Translations under genes and position numbers: made by a program
Assembly: GCA_037903355.1 (NCBI GenBank)
Contig: JBAJFE010000048.1
Location: forward strand, 124,001-188,000
Origin: Trichuris trichiura
Taxonomy: Eukaryota > Nematoda > Enoplea > Trichinellida > Trichuridae
Direction of reading: 5' to 3'
Length of the DNA stretch: 64,000 bases
The notes under the pieces: model-generated
What the model saw: only the letters and a program-made list of their open reading frames with translations
The model's database searches: none
What the model was told of the DNA's origin: nothing
In this document: one piece after another, positions 20,660 to 33,653 of the stretch
Position numbering within the stretch: the first letter of the stretch is position 1
How the letters are laid out: each line of letters starts with the position of its first letter

Positions 20660-23379
20660 TATCAAAAATGGTATATACGGACTTACTCTGGTGCCTTCGG
20701 ATCAGAAGTGTGCAACTGCTCCATACGCTGCTTGACCTGCGTGTCAAAAGACATGCAGCGAATATGGAGAATTCGTTCTTCATATAAGCCATGAAACCGT
20801 AACCGATAAGTTCTTCCATGCTTGCTAGTAATGATTTCTATTTGGCCAGTATGCCTTCGTTCAGGACTTCATCCCACTTACACTTGGAAATCCATAGTTC
20901 CTGTAAATAGTGCCATGGCCACAATGATGACTGGCGCCGCGAAACCTAGTGAATCAAACACATGGGATTTGAGGCTCAGACTTTGTTTTTAGTGTCGGAT
21001 CTCGACTAATCAAAACAAAAAGTCCCGCTCTTGCAGCCCTATAAAAAACCTAAGGTCTTCCTCTTTCCTTTGCACATTTTTCATTAAGTCAAGCTGTGGG
21101 TTTGCTCTCGCTCATGGGAACTTCTGCGGTCTTCGAGACGATGATACCCACTTTCTGAGTCGGCAACCTGCTTTAGACAAAAATTGTTGTAATCTGCTTA
21201 TACGGTTGTACTGCTTCTTCATCAACGTCTACGAAATCCAGCAAATTATCAATGTACACAGTGAATAGAATTCAGACAGCAGCTTCTGGATACATGTTTC
21301 AGTGGTTCCTGTTGCTAGCTTTAAAGCATATATTGCCACTGGGTCTACTGTCTTCGATGATCTTACAAATTTACTGCAGCTGCAGGACAGTTGGCACCAC
21401 ATTGGTAACGGAGATGAATGTACACGTCAGGTTCATCACCAACATTTCTGGCTCAAAAAAGGCGAGGATGTTCAATTCCTGCTGTGCAACTTCAATTTGA
21501 TCGAACGTCTCAGTTATGTCAACGTTGTCCGCTACAAGACCATGTCTGAAGTGCAGCAATACCCCAAGAAACGATGTAATCATATAAAGCTCACGGCTGT
21601 TCTCAGCATTATTCAACGCAACTCCACCGCCTTTCGCAGCGGCATCCATAGATCTACGGCACTTGCTCAGTTTGTCCGAATGGAATACAGCGAAATATGG
21701 CAAAAACCAATGTCGTGGCTTTCTTAACTGTTTCCTTCAATGGCAGACAGCATACGTGACCCTTTGCTTCATCCTCTTTTACGCTCTCGTCCTACTGGTC
21801 CCCGATCCGTGAGTGCAACCGTAATTTCCTTTCAATGAGATCAAATGACGATGCGCTTGCTCTTCAGTAGGCGGTACTGCTATCGGTCCCTTCCATGCAT
21901 TGGGATTTGAAACCTTCCAGTTTTCGAAACGTTGAGCTCCTTCTGCGTTGTCTTCAAGCCTACTGCCTCACAGAAATTGAGCTTCGATGGTCGATTGATC
22001 AATGATTCTTAGGCCTTCTAAGGAACTAAAATCACAGAATACTTGCGCTATGGCGGACCTAATGTCACCTTCGTCGTGGAGGACGCAGCAATACGTCACT
22101 GCTTGTTCATCTGACCGCAGCTTTAGACCAGAGATAGTCCAACCTAATTTACACTTGTAAGCGGCGAAGACTGGTTATCATCAGGCTTTACTTTGTCACA
22201 GTAACATTCTCTGCTAATTCCTTCACACCTTGTCCAAGAAAAATTTTGGTACAGAATAGCGTTATTCAACAGCGGGTTAGCAAATTTAGACTGCTCCTTT
22301 ATCCTGTCTGTCCACTTCACCTCACCACCTGATGTTCGCAGATTCTTTAGCGTTGCCGCGTTGTTGATAGAGTGCCATTCACGCTTTAATCCATCAACAT
22401 CGAAATCTATTCTCGCCGTGAATTCCTTGCAAAAGAACTCGTGACGTTTTTATTTTATGACCAAACTTCTGAACAAGATCTTCATCTACAGCTGTCTAGC
22501 TGCACCCACTAACGACCAAAGCAGCTGTCAAAACGGTCTTGTTTGGACCCTGTAGGAAAACGTTCATCGGCTCAAAATGATGAGCCCTATTTTAGCAGAC
22601 GTATTCTTTTTCCTGCCGATGTCTATCGCTAATTCTCGTTTTATCTCTCAGTTGCCGGTAAAGAAGTTCATGATAAAAATATTTGCAGCTACAATCTGTT
22701 TGCTAACGTTGTTGCTCAAGAGGAATGGGGCAACCATCTTTCACTTTGTGCTTATGTGGACAGCAGTAACGAATATCCGATTTCCAGGCTTTTGCCAAGC
22801 GCATGCCAACCGATAATAAAACGAAGCTCTTACAAGTAGCCATCAAATGCTCTCCGCCACACTTGGGACACTTAACTGTCCCGTGTTGTCTCTTGATGAC
22901 GAATCAGTTGACCATCCACGTTCACCGTTCTTGAACAGTTCATCAGGTTTCTCTTTGCTACTTCCCGCGTGACTAGTGCTGCTTCCGTGGATTTTGCCGT
23001 TGATTAAACCTGACGTCTTGGCGCGACGTCCAGCTTGAAGAGAGGAGTCTTCTGTAAAATAATAACCATCGCATCCAGAAATTCTAAAAGATGTATCAGG
23101 ACTTTTCGATTTCCCTTCTGATGCCGAGATCTGATTCAATTTCCTTTCTAACTGACGCGACGGCTGCGGATTCCTTTCAACGTTACACCTGTTCGCTTTC
23201 ATCGTTGCGAGACAACTTCTTGCGGCAATAACAAACCTCCTGAGAAGTGAGTACTCGTCCTCTTTGGGTGGCTCCAATTTGTCCAGCCGAGCCTTTCGAG
23301 TTCTAATGACAACAAATGCCCTGCCGTATTGCCTTTTCAATGCATCGACAAGTGCTTCTACTGATTTGGGTTCGTCCAT
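20660..23379 (-). pseudogene. BEL/Pao gag-pol relic
   Basis: On the minus strand, 23379-22843 reads a BEL gag segment (ALVDALKRQYGRAFVVIRTR and LERKLNQISASEG). Further along, 21703-21371 reads the RT palm of BEL elements (RSMDAAAKGGGVALNNAEN, then MITSFLGVLLHFRHG and VADNVDITETFDQIEV). In that last block the usual D-I-E-x-M-F-H-Q-V is partly retained. Stops and frameshifts lie between and within the domains. It is not the other half of the plus-strand relic at 19590-20062, which is in opposite orientation. Confidence 0.78.
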
Positions 23380-23403
23380 CCCAACCTAATTGACAATCTC
23401 TAA

Positions 23404-23520
23404 GGCAGTAATTCTCACGGTGGGACAGGTGCCCCACTGGGAAGCCCTTTTGAAGTCCAACGGGACCCAAAACGCCAAAACAGCCCTTGGGGGGCCAACA
23501 ATAGAGTGACCCAAGTGAGC
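23404..23520 (+). mobile_element. hAT left-end fragment
   Basis: CAGTAATTCTCACGGTGGGA, then CCCTTTTGAAGTCCAACGGG, matches 35289-35345. The preceding octamer CTCTAAGG has central TA. The matching right end was not found. Confidence 0.65.
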
Positions 23521-23529
23521 AAAAACGAA

Positions 23530-24200
23530 GGCACTGTTGACGTAAACAGCATAGAATGACGCTCCCCTGTCGCACGGAACGAAGCTGTTGAGAAAAATAA
23601 GACTAAATCGGCAACTGGTTGTTTGACCTGGTCTGACCCCGCGGAAGACAGTACAGGAAGAAGAGAACGGACCCAGTCGCAGTTGCAAAAGTCGACAGGA
23701 CGGAGGAACGTTGACTGAACGGAATATTCGAGTTTATACTCCGTGTGTTGGCGTTCCCTAATAAAGACTTGAACCAAAACCGTTGAGTTAGCAGCTGTAC
23801 ACGTGCAAACCCATACGGTGCACACATTGCTCACGGTAAGACTAGAAACGCTGTGAAAACGTCTACATTTAAGACAGCCGAGAATCCAACTAACTAAATG
23901 TGCTAATTTATGCCTCTCCTTGACCATTTTCAGTCATGTCAAACACACATAGTTCGAAAGGAGAGATCAACGTGGTATTAAACATGACGAAACGTGTTTG
24001 AAGACAAGAGCGAGGATCAATGTTCTGGCGAAAGAATTGTACTGTATGAGCTAAATCGCGCCGGTTTTGGAGGTTAACGCGAATTGAAACATTGTATTGA
24101 ATGAACACTTCAAGCACGGTAATTTCTTAAGTCAGAAAAACTTGTACAATTGACATTGTCGATGTCGACAGACAAATGTCGTCTCAGTAACCACCACGCA
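23530..24200. other. no gene assigned
   Basis: Several overlapping minus-strand open frames lie here (23386-23927), but none resembles a known family and they overlap the hAT end. Probably repeat-derived. Confidence 0.3.
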
Positions 24201-24204
24201 CATC

Positions 24205-24345
24205 ACTGGACCGCTGAGGACGGGTCGTGGCAGACCCGAAAGCTTCGGAGAGAAAAATCTTTTTATTTTACATTTCAACGGGACAGAATCCGTAACAAAG
24301 ATATTTTCAATATGAAAATACAATTGACATTTCATTAAATCGTCA
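24205..24345 (+). repeat. Penelope terminal repeat with hammerhead-like core
   Basis: CTGAGGA (24214-24220), a GGGTC/GACCC stem and GAAA (24238-24241) with GCTTCGG are present. The tail has a degraded CCGTAACAAAG and ATGAAAATAC. Confidence 0.65.
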
Positions 24346-24374
24346 TCTGGCAATCTGCAGGCAACGTCTAATGT

Positions 24375-27300
24375 TCACTGGAAAGCATGTAGTTCACTTA
24401 GAACTTGTGAAAGATTTGGCAACGTCTTTGAAATACTGGACAGGTTGGATTGTATAAATGAGCAATGCTTTCTGAGTTCTTCCATAGCATTACGCGTTTC
24501 TAAAAGCCATAGAAACTTTTCCGATTAGTAAATCATTGTTAAGAGAAAAGCTGGAAATCTTACGGAAACGTCTAAAATTTTCTTACCATAAGCATGAGGG
24601 TACAACCTATTCCCATGGACAGAATATTTTGCCATTTTGTCAAGAATACGCCGACACTCAATCAAATCCTTAGATGCGGTCTTCTGTTAAACAGTGTCAC
24701 AGGAGAGAAAAAAATACACTATTGGTCATACCTCAACTTCTCTGTACGATAGCGCTGAATCTGATACTGTTCGACGAAGAGACCTACAAAATAAAACGGC
24801 AGTCGCTCTTACTCAAGAATGTACTTGAAAACAAGGTTTAATGCCTATGGAAACATTTTATTTATTTGTATTCCTTTGGCAGCATTCAATACTATTAACC
24901 AAACAACAGAAGCTTAACCAACAAGCAATTTCACGTGATAAAATTGCAACAAACATGCATAACTTTTCAAACACAAAATCTGTTCTGAACAAGTTATTTC
25001 TAAAATCCCGTACTAATTCAAGCGTGTGGTGTTGCCATTTCTGTTCATGACTGCCCATCACACAGTTGGCAAGGCTTTTATTACTTAACTACATGCTGTG
25101 CAAACTAAAAACACGAGTAAAACGATTCATTAATACATTAATGAAAAAAGATATTAAATATCAGATTCTTATTAACGGTTGAGTAAGTTTTCGCTGACAA
25201 AAGGCCTTAAATCCAGTTTTACTTGTTATAACAGTTTGGGAGGCAGGTGTCTGAAAACTGATCAGAGTTATTGCGCATTGGTAACTTGTGGCCCGGACAC
25301 TTACAGCTCGCGGCGATACCTGTTTATTTTATATAAAACCCCTAGCTGCGCAGAATTTATTATCGTGTTGCTTGTATTCCAGAGCACTTGGCTCAATGAT
25401 TAAGCGTACAGTCACTTGCGTTTGCGATCGAGCCAGCGCTCTCCCAAACTTCGAAACCTTTTCTGTGAACATCTGTTTTATTGACGGTCAAAACATTATT
25501 ACGGAGCCTACAGGATACAGCTGATTCCCTCGTCGGAGTCTCGATCATAGTTTCTCAATCTTAATCTGGCCAGTGCTTCCCGGACTTCTCCAGCACCCTT
25601 TGAATATCGCTAGTGCCCCCGACAGGTCGCAAGCGTCGTTTGCACAAGGGCGTTCCAATGTTGCTTCTAAGTGACAATTGAGAATCCGAAGAATTGATTC
25701 AATCTAATGTCCATTTCTAGGTCCTTGTTTTTTAACTTTGATTGACCCAGAACGAACATGGTGAAATGTCTACGCCCGAGCGCAACCCACGGCTTCCCAC
25801 GCACCCTCCCCCGGGGGGAGGGGAGTGCAGCGCCACACTGAAAATCACTGCTCCTAGTAATGTTTGAGAACGAGGGTTGGTTGTGCTACTGTGGTAAACA
25901 AGTCGGCTCCTTACCTGCTAATTGGGCAGGCTGGCTTGCTCTCCCCTCGGTTCCCTACCTGCTAATTGGGTAGGCTGGTTTGATCTCGCTGAATCCGGCC
26001 TTTCAAGAAACGCCATGACCACCGGTGCCGCTTAATCAGCACATTTAAAGAATGCCAAGGCAATTGCAGCTGCGGGTGGTAGTAATTCGTGGTCCAGCAA
26101 ACGGCTGCCCGTGGCACATAGGCATGCGCGCTCCCGATTAATCCGCCTATTATAGAAATGCTACATGCAGTGTGGAGATGCAGGTGCCTGGGCAATTCTT
26201 CTAGGTCAACCGCTTCAAGCAGTGACAGAAACGGATTAATGCCCATAATCCCTCTGCAAAACAACTGCAGAGCGGTATAAAAGCACGCGTGCTGACGGGC
26301 AGAGGAGCGAGACGAAAGAACAGACGGAAAAAAGAGGGTCCGACGAGCGCCGTATTGCTGACCATTATCTGTATCGTTGTGTACGTTATGCCACGCACTT
26401 CTGCAGTAAACTCCACCGCACAAGCTCAAGGAATCGCTCAAACAGCTACGCTCTCCTGCGACAATTCTGCTACAGTTACTCAGCAACTTGAATAAAGTTC
26501 ACAGTTTAAACCCGGTGGCGATCATAAGACCAAAACCAGAATTACCGAATAATCGAAATCGCGTATATTCGAAAACTTGAATAGTAGAAACTTTGGAACG
26601 CTCGAAATCATCACAAGTACCGATAATGTCAAATAGGAAGAACTACACGAACAGTCGGCAGCTTAGTACGGCGATAATTCTAGAAAGTAAAAGTTCCTGA
26701 ATAAGAAGGAGTTCTGAATCAATCGAAGTCCCGAAAGTTAAACTTCAAGTATGATTCAGATGTTCAAACGACAAAAAGGATACGTCAAGTGGTGCTATCG
26801 TAGCTGTTTTCTACGTATACTTCGTAAATGGGATATCTTTCTACCACAGAGGTATCTTTTTATCGCGGTATTGCTCACTTTCACAGAGCTTTGAGGGTAC
26901 AAAACAATTTGCTGCCGGACGGTGATGTAGAACAAGATCCTACACATCACCGGAGTAGACAGTAGTAAAACCTAACCCTCCTGCTTTAATGCTTGCATCC
27001 TTTCTTGCTAGCGTGTGATAAACCAAAAAACTAGCCAATGGCAAAACATATGGAAAATTTGCTTACCGCGATCTCAATTCTTTCAAAGAGAAAGTACGTC
27101 TCAAGCAATTGAACTTATTTTCGTTGGCGCGGCATATCAAGTGTCCAGCTTTCGTAAGCAGGTCAGCACGCAAACCGTTTTCCTTAAATAACAAATGATA
27201 TGTCAGAAGTCAAGATCAAGTGGCACAGAGCAGTTTCAAAGTTTCTAGCAGTCAGTAGATTAAATGCACCTTCGTTGCATACATGGAAGCAATTTGTTTT

Positions 27301-30300
27301 ACACCGATGATATTTTTAGTAACCGAAGCTTTTGGGTAACACCTTATCCTGTCTTCAACGTTTATGTTAAGATTCAGTAAGTATAATACACTAATATCAA
27401 AACTTGAAAAACGAAATAATATGCAGACACTCGCGAAGTTCAAGATTTTATTTATAGTAAGGATCGCATTAATGACAATAAAAACGTTAACATTAAAGGC
27501 TGCGTGTGCAATAGGCAGAAACTGGAACAAAAACCAATCCACAAAGAAATGGATAAATAAGAAATGGAAAAATCTCAAAGAAAAAACGCTATAAGACGCA
27601 AAAAATTACTTCAGAAACATCTCTTTCATATTATCGCACTGAAGGTGAATACGTAAGAAGTTTGACGCCGTTTAAACCGCACACTGAAACCTTGTACTCA
27701 TGAAAACTTACCTCTCGGCAGAAACTGCGAAAAGCTTCAGGAGCATCAGTAATATGTTGCCAGAGCAAGCGTGCATGAGCTGTTCGCTTAATCTTAACAA
27801 GTATAAGTCACAAACTTAAATCGCAAACTTTCGAAACGTACGATGGCACCCTTCTTTGCCAAGAACACCGCCTTTTTTCTCTCGCGTGGTGCAAACAGTT
27901 TCACTGTACCACTGTCATATTCTTTAATCAGTTCCTTAAGCTTACACAATTTGCCCTGAAGCTCTCCATTCGTTTCCAACATATCCATCCAGTCCCTACA
28001 AGCAGGATAATACTACCTTTACTTTCTCTTTGTAGTTAATCACTTGCTACCCGTTAGAGACAGGTAGGTTCAGCGACAACAGAAAAGGAGTCATGTGTCT
28101 TGGTCGTCTAATAATACTATTCGTGACCGCCACACCAGCAGCGTGAGCAGATTGATACATCTTGCTCAGCAGTACCGCCCTATTTTCCATTCGCTTCGCA
28201 GTGTTTCGGGAACAGTCTAACTCTCTTGGAAAACACTGTTCCATGCTGATATGCAAACTGAGACTTTAACAGCAACACATTAGTAAGAAACCAGCAGAGT
28301 GCACATGAACTCATAGCACTTCAGAAAGCCACATAGACAAAAACAAATTTATCTGCAGGTGGCGACATGACTATTGCTGCACATACAGACAAAACACACC
28401 ATGTTGGCGTTATTTTCAGCAGCAATGAAGTACTCTTCGTGACTGGTGCACATCAGGGCTTCCTTGGTAACAATTTGCATTAAATCTCACGGACCTACGA
28501 AACAGCAAAGTACAAATTCAATTGCGTTACAAAAAGTGACAGCTGAAGATCAGTTTAGCACTACACAATCCAAGAATTTCATCCTTACCAATCTGAGGAA
28601 ATAAGGTGAAATGCAATATACGTTTCACGTCTGCATACTAAAAGGTTTTCTGGACCTTTGCATCTTAATGGAACGGCCTTCAGCCGTTCCGTTGAAGCGG
28701 AAAACTTTTGTTACTCTAGTTGAGAGACGCTCTGCTACTGCTGACGGGTTGACACCTTGACAATACGCTAAGCAGGATTGTCTTACTGTCGTCGGCTCAA
28801 GCGCTTTGTTATCCGCTACGCAGGTTGACTGTGAGCTAGGTAGGGGTGGCTCTCCGCCGATATGCGCTAGTGTCAGTGTAACATTGTTCGCAGACGGTAG
28901 CGACAGAGATCAGAGTGCACAGTTGGTGAGTTTGGAAGCTAATGAAAGGGAGATAGCCTTGGTTTTAGGCGGATGCAATCGCCGAATCGTACGGAATGGT
29001 CGAGGCGTCAGATTCGGTATGACTGCTGCTACTGGTGGGCGGTACAACGAAGAGCTCGACTTACGTGAGCCAGTGATTACCAAAAGACCCATCTTGGATC
29101 ACTTATCACATGTACAGTCCATCTTGTTTAACAATTAAGCAGCCTAAATGACGAAGCTTTTTTGACATATCTTCTTCCGTCTTTGGAGTCTGTATCGAAA
29201 AAAAGGTGTCCTGAAATTTTCGTCAGGACAGCTTCATTACCCTTAGAAGAGTCACATCTATACATGTAATGAAGACTTAGGCGCTCGTTAAGAGAAGCTG
29301 GAATTCGATATTTCATTAACATGAATTCAGCGTGGTGTCACAATAATGGGAATTTCCGGTAAAATGAAAACCCCCACTGTTCGTGTTCACCATTCTGGCT
29401 TGTGAATAAATCCAAAATGCAATAAAAATTGCAAGTGCACGAACGATCACCATTTACTGAAAAAGGTAGACATCATATGATACGTACTTCAGGTTTCCCA
29501 TCCAACCAGAAAGTATCGTAGCGCATTTGACGAGCACTTGATTCAGCAAAATTCCAGAAATTTTTTTAGCGTCTGCTTGCACTTCTCCACAGCTCACCAT
29601 AATGTTTTCTATTTCTAAAGTTGTCTTCCTGTTACGGATAATATCCTGCAAATGATAACTGCTAATAGCCATTAAATGCATAGTGGAGCTGCAAATTACT
29701 TCACAAGCACTTTCAACATTTTCCAGTAAACAAACGCTATAAACAGGTACAATTAAAACGGTTAATGGCAAATGTTCTAGCGCACTTCATGTCAGAAAGC
29801 TTCATTTGCAATACTTCATGGTTTGGATGAAGGGAACGACCAATAAGGCAATAGGGCATCGAATCACTTCTGCTGGATATTATCGGCGCGCAGATGCTGA
29901 AAACAGTTCACTACATCGGATTCTCAAAAAGGCGACATAACTACAGAGAGTGAATAGTTTTTAAAGCGATCAATACCTACCTCACAGCCAATATAACCCA
30001 TCTTTAAACTTAAGGATGACAGATCACTTTTCTTCGCAGCAGCATTGATGAAAGTAATATTTGATTAAGCAAGACGATATTGTTGAAAGATTATACCCAC
30101 TAATAATTATTAAGGCTCCTTCACTTAAACTTGCTGCTATACAGTATTACCGGAATTACTAATAGTAATCAAACTTACCTCTCTGAGAAGTTTCTAAGCG
30201 AACACAAACATTTCAAACAATTTAGATGTTCCTTTGCTTCGATTATTTCTTTTGAATATGCAGCGACACTTTCATATGCCCTAAGGCAAAGTCTAGGGTA

Positions 30301-30751
30301 ACCTTCAGAACCATAAAGGATAGTAGATTCTACTCTTCCTGCAAGTCTTCAGTAGTGATACTAAAAGTTCACAGATAGACGAACTAACCCAGACGGTGCA
30401 AACATTGTTCCAGTGTTCTTCTCTCGCGATCAAACTCAGTCAAGCGAAAACATTTTTCTTTTAACATGCAATGTGCTTTCCTAGTTAGCGTACTGCAACG
30501 ATCAATCTCCAAACTTGCAGCACTGAAACGATTTCGTTAAGGTAGAACTGGAGGACAGAAATGCACCTCTCTGAAGCAACGTTTTTGGTTAGATAATTGA
30601 ATAGCTGTTCCAGTTTTTTATTCCGCATTATCCTGCGAACTAACCGTCAGAACGACCAACCGTATGTCTCAAGAACTTACTTTTGGGCCTGCTCCAAACC
30701 AAAATTATCTTCCCTGTATCCGAGCTTTACTGTCCACTCGTACAGGTCCAT
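24375..30751 (-). CDS. multi-exon gene, coiled-coil-like protein, unrecognised
   Basis: Phase-linked exons on the minus strand support a real gene. A start ATG at 30751 (MDLYEWTVKLGYREDNFG) begins an exon ending at 30681. Then come 30522-30389, 30338-30179, 30026-29981, 29896-29868, 29736-29488, a less certain set between 29410 and 29230, 29210-29110, 27995-27842 and 27792-27712. The 3' end is 24783-24732, 24683-24587 and 24499-24375, where the stop is at 24377-24375. Typical pieces are ECRRILDKMAKYSVHGNRLY, KLCKLKELIKEYDSG and the end SKTLPNLSQVLSELHAFQ. The protein is rich in Leu, Lys, Glu and Cys, and looks helical. Linking the 27.7-kb and 24.8-kb blocks into one gene is inference, as an exon between them is missing. 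No family was recognised; an augmin-type coiled-coil protein is a loose possibility. Confidence 0.55.
24850..25900. other. intronic or intergenic, no feature
   Basis: AT-rich sequence. Open frames at 24841-25061 and 25179-25524 show no family resemblance and no supporting splice sites. A GC-rich patch near 25790-25840 may be a decayed hAT end. Confidence 0.35.
25890..26510 (+). repeat. possible solo LTR-like region
   Basis: A duplicated word (CCTGCTAATTGGGCAGGCTG and its near copy about 40 bp later), a TATAAAA box near 26275-26281 and AATAAAG near 26490 resemble an LTR promoter and poly(A) layout. No matching second copy, TG/CA termini or target duplication was established, so this is tentative. 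A long minus frame crosses it without family resemblance. Confidence 0.3.
26520..27700. other. no gene assigned
   Basis: AT-rich, with loose GAA-type degenerate repetition near 26540-26760. It may be an intron of the minus-strand gene. Confidence 0.35.
28010..29100. other. probable intron, no feature beyond a small palindrome
   Basis: This is the intron between exons at 29110 and 27995 of the minus-strand gene. A short palindrome (TGGAACGGC, CTTCA, GCCGTTCC) lies near 28669-28692. The plus frame at 28806-29138 has no recognised match. Confidence 0.4.
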
Positions 30752-30789
30752 CACGTTTACAGCTGTATGTCAATTATAAATGCAAATTC

Positions 30790-31800
30790 TAATAATAAAC
30801 CGTAATCACTGCTTGTTTTATTCGGCCAATTTCGAAGTGATAACTTAATTTCATGCCAGCAGAATTTAAGCAGCATTACAGTTAGAAGGAAATGTTTACA
30901 ACGTACCTGCTAACACAGCAGCAATTCGTTAACCCTATCAAGCAAATTACAGCTGAGACCTCTGTCAAACGGGAAATGTTCCAGGGCACACTGTGGGAAA
31001 CAGAGGATGGCTTAGGACTGCCTACAGTCGGGTCCCCACAACGGTGGTTTCTCTTTCCGCCTCCATGCATTTAAATACCACACAAATTGCAGCTTACGTA
31101 AAAAGATCAGCACCTGACATTAAAACGTGCGCGAATCGAACTAGTCGTTAAAAATAAAATTACTGATTGAGTATCATAGCTTTCCACGTTTTCATGCCTT
31201 TTTTATGGTGCTGCCCACCCTGTCTGTTCAGACAGCCGAGGTACTAGCATCTTGCGGTTCCTTATTGATAGAGGGCGACAAGATAGTGGCGCTATATGCT
31301 TCTTTATCAGTGATTAATGGAGCTGCTGCCACTGCAAGCTACAGTTCTGTGAAAAGCTGCGCATTGTTAAGAACCTCCTATTAAAAAAAGCTCCGACATA
31401 ATATAACAGTTTTTGCGTCTGGACTGGTTTCCTGGTAGCACAAGGCAATGAAGCGCAGCTAAACTTTGGGAAGCTATGGCAGCCTGTAAATCAGACCTCC
31501 TGATTCGATGTCCATTTGCTGACCGTTTTACCAGAAGCACCGAATCGCTAACACACCATCCACGAGGGGTACCAGTTCGGTGGCTTCCGAATAGGAAGAG
31601 CATAAGTTAGCTGACATACACCCTTGAGGAACGCTGGTTCGATGGTACGCTACTGAGGAAATGTTAATGTCCAGAAAGTTGATTTACATCTACACGAATC
31701 TAATATGTATTCATATAAAGTCACACTATGTACACACTCATATGCGATCGCCGTTATCCGCAGTCTCTCCTAGAACGTATATCCCGCGGGTGCGGAGGTT
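30790..31800. other. no gene seen
   Basis: The 5' flank of the minus-strand gene. Small open frames occur on both strands without supporting signals. No element end was recognised before the mariner at 31815. Confidence 0.4.
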
Positions 31801-31814
31801 CAGCTGCATATATA

Positions 31815-32635
31815 CGAGAGATGTTCGGAAAGTTTCCGGAAAGACGGCGCAGTACCTCACAGGACGCCAACCACTGGGCCAAAAGATGCATAATCTTATC
31901 TCCGTTATCTTCAAACTTGTACGGAGAAGTAGCCTTATCTGACGCTGCGCCAGTATGGAACAAACTGCTCTTAAATTGTTTTCCTCGTGATATGGAAAAT
32001 CTAGGTTTTGAGGTCAGAATTAACATTAAATTTCTATCCAAGCTTGGTTGGCAGCAGAGGAGGATTATTCAATCTTTCCAGCAGGTTTATGAAAGTAGTG
32101 CACCATCTAAATCGGTTGTCTATGAGTGGACAGGGCGTTTCAAGGAGGGTAGAGAGGTCATCGAAGACGACCAGGGAGCAGGAAAACCAACAACCGTAAT
32201 GAGCGAAGGAACTGTGGTCCTTGTCCGGAACCTAGTGGAAAGAGACCGCAGAATTACCATCAGCTAGAATGGCTAGAACCCCCACCCCCCTCCATTCAGC
32301 ATTTGGAATAGTGTACGAAACCCTTGGTCTGAGGAAGCCTTCAGCTCGGTGGGTTCCGAAAGCGTTGCGCGAAGAACAGCTAATTCAATTCGTTAACCTT
32401 TTTCGGGAGCTTTTCACGAAGATTGAAGCAAATGAGTCCAGGTTCTTTAACCGTATCGCCACGGAAGACGAAACGTAGATCTACTAATATGACCCCGAGA
32501 GTAAGAACCAATCCAAGCAGTGGCTACCGAAAGGATCAGCAGGTCCAGTCAAGTTCAAAACGGAGCAGTCAGCTAGAAAGGTTATGGCGACCATATTCTG
32601 GGACCTGGACGGAGTAATTCCGACTGTTTGACTGT
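31815..32635 (+). pseudogene. mariner transposase relic
   Basis: It starts at TA-CGAGAGATGTTCGGAAAG and encodes, over several frames, the mariner helix-turn-helix (FLSKLGWQQRRIIQSFQQ, VVYEWTGRFKEGREV), the linker SVGSES/WVPKALREEQ, and the first catalytic Asp region (RIATEDETWIYYYDPESKNQ, with a frame change inside). It ends with MATIFWDLDGV. The C-terminal third, with the remaining catalytic Asp residues, is missing at the junction with the Tigger element at 32641. Confidence 0.85.
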
Positions 32636-32640
32636 GTATA

Positions 32641-33651
32641 CAGGCGGCCCTCGTTATCCGCGGTTAATTCGTCCAACATTTTGAGCATTTTACCGCGTTA
32701 AGTTGAATTCCGCGTTATATAGGCTACCCTATGAAAAAGACTATATAGCTTATATTCTAGCTGCGTATTTCGTCCTGTCCGCGTTGAATTTCTTCGGGAA
32801 CATCGAGGCAGCTATGAAATAAGCCGATGCCGTTTCCCCAGTGATCTTTAAGTTCTTGAGGTTGAAGCGCTTCACGTATTTGGCTAGCCATCCTTCGCTA
32901 GCAGTAAACCTTTTTCTCTCGTTCTCTGCAACCACGCCGGATAAGTGCTACTATAAGCTCGACGCTTTCTCCCGAATAACTTTCTCGTCGACGAGAACAT
33001 TCTTCCGCGGCATGTCCTCTATCCAAATGCTTAGCGGTTTTCGGCATTCACGAGGACTTTGTTGCGAACTACAGCAGCTCTTTTTGCCAGTGAAGGGTCA
33101 GAATACACGTTTCCTCAAATCTCAGCTTGCTTCCGTTTTATCGTACGAATGCTGGATTCATTCCTGCCGATCCTGCGGCCCATTTCGGCAAATGACAATC
33201 CGCTTTTCAAAAGATCAAGGACTTTTATTTTCTCATGAAGAGTAAGGACGCCACGTCGTCTCTTAGCCCTAGAGGAACCGCTCTGTTCACTTACTTGCCT
33301 TCTGTCAGCCATCCTCTTATGCGACACCAGTTAAACGACGCGAAAGTTCAAACCTACCACGCAGCAGAGAAACTGATGTTTGCGCGCGGCGAATAGGCTC
33401 GACAACGCGCACGAAGCAATAACGAACAATCAGAAAAATGACAAGCATTATGCAGGATCAGAGAGCGTTGTAGGCAGAAAAAGTCTTTCGCGCCCGGACA
33501 GACGATCACGCTGCTGCTCAGGCAGGCAACGACAGTACTGCAATTGTAATGCCAGCCAGCGGTGCGCGTGTTTTTGTGAAAAGATGATGTCACTATTTCA
33601 GGCCGGACGAACCATGTTGTATAGAACCCCGCGGATAACGAGGGCCGCCTG
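32641..33651 (-). mobile_element. Tigger (pogo) deletion derivative
   Basis: TIRs CAGGCGGCCCTCGTTATCCG and its complement are flanked by TA at 32639-32640 and 33652-33653. The minus strand keeps only the N-terminal part of the transposase (VLTLHEKIKVLDLLKSGLSF, then RNESSIRTIKRKQAEI) plus a short later piece. It is shorter than the copy at 36.0-38.1 kb by internal deletion, leaving about 1 kb. Confidence 0.9.
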
Positions 33652-33653
33652 TA

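Noticed and set aside
25962..26486. A 174-residue minus-strand protein
   Set aside because: It crosses a region with promoter-like and poly(A)-like signals on the opposite strand, has no family resemblance and no splice context.
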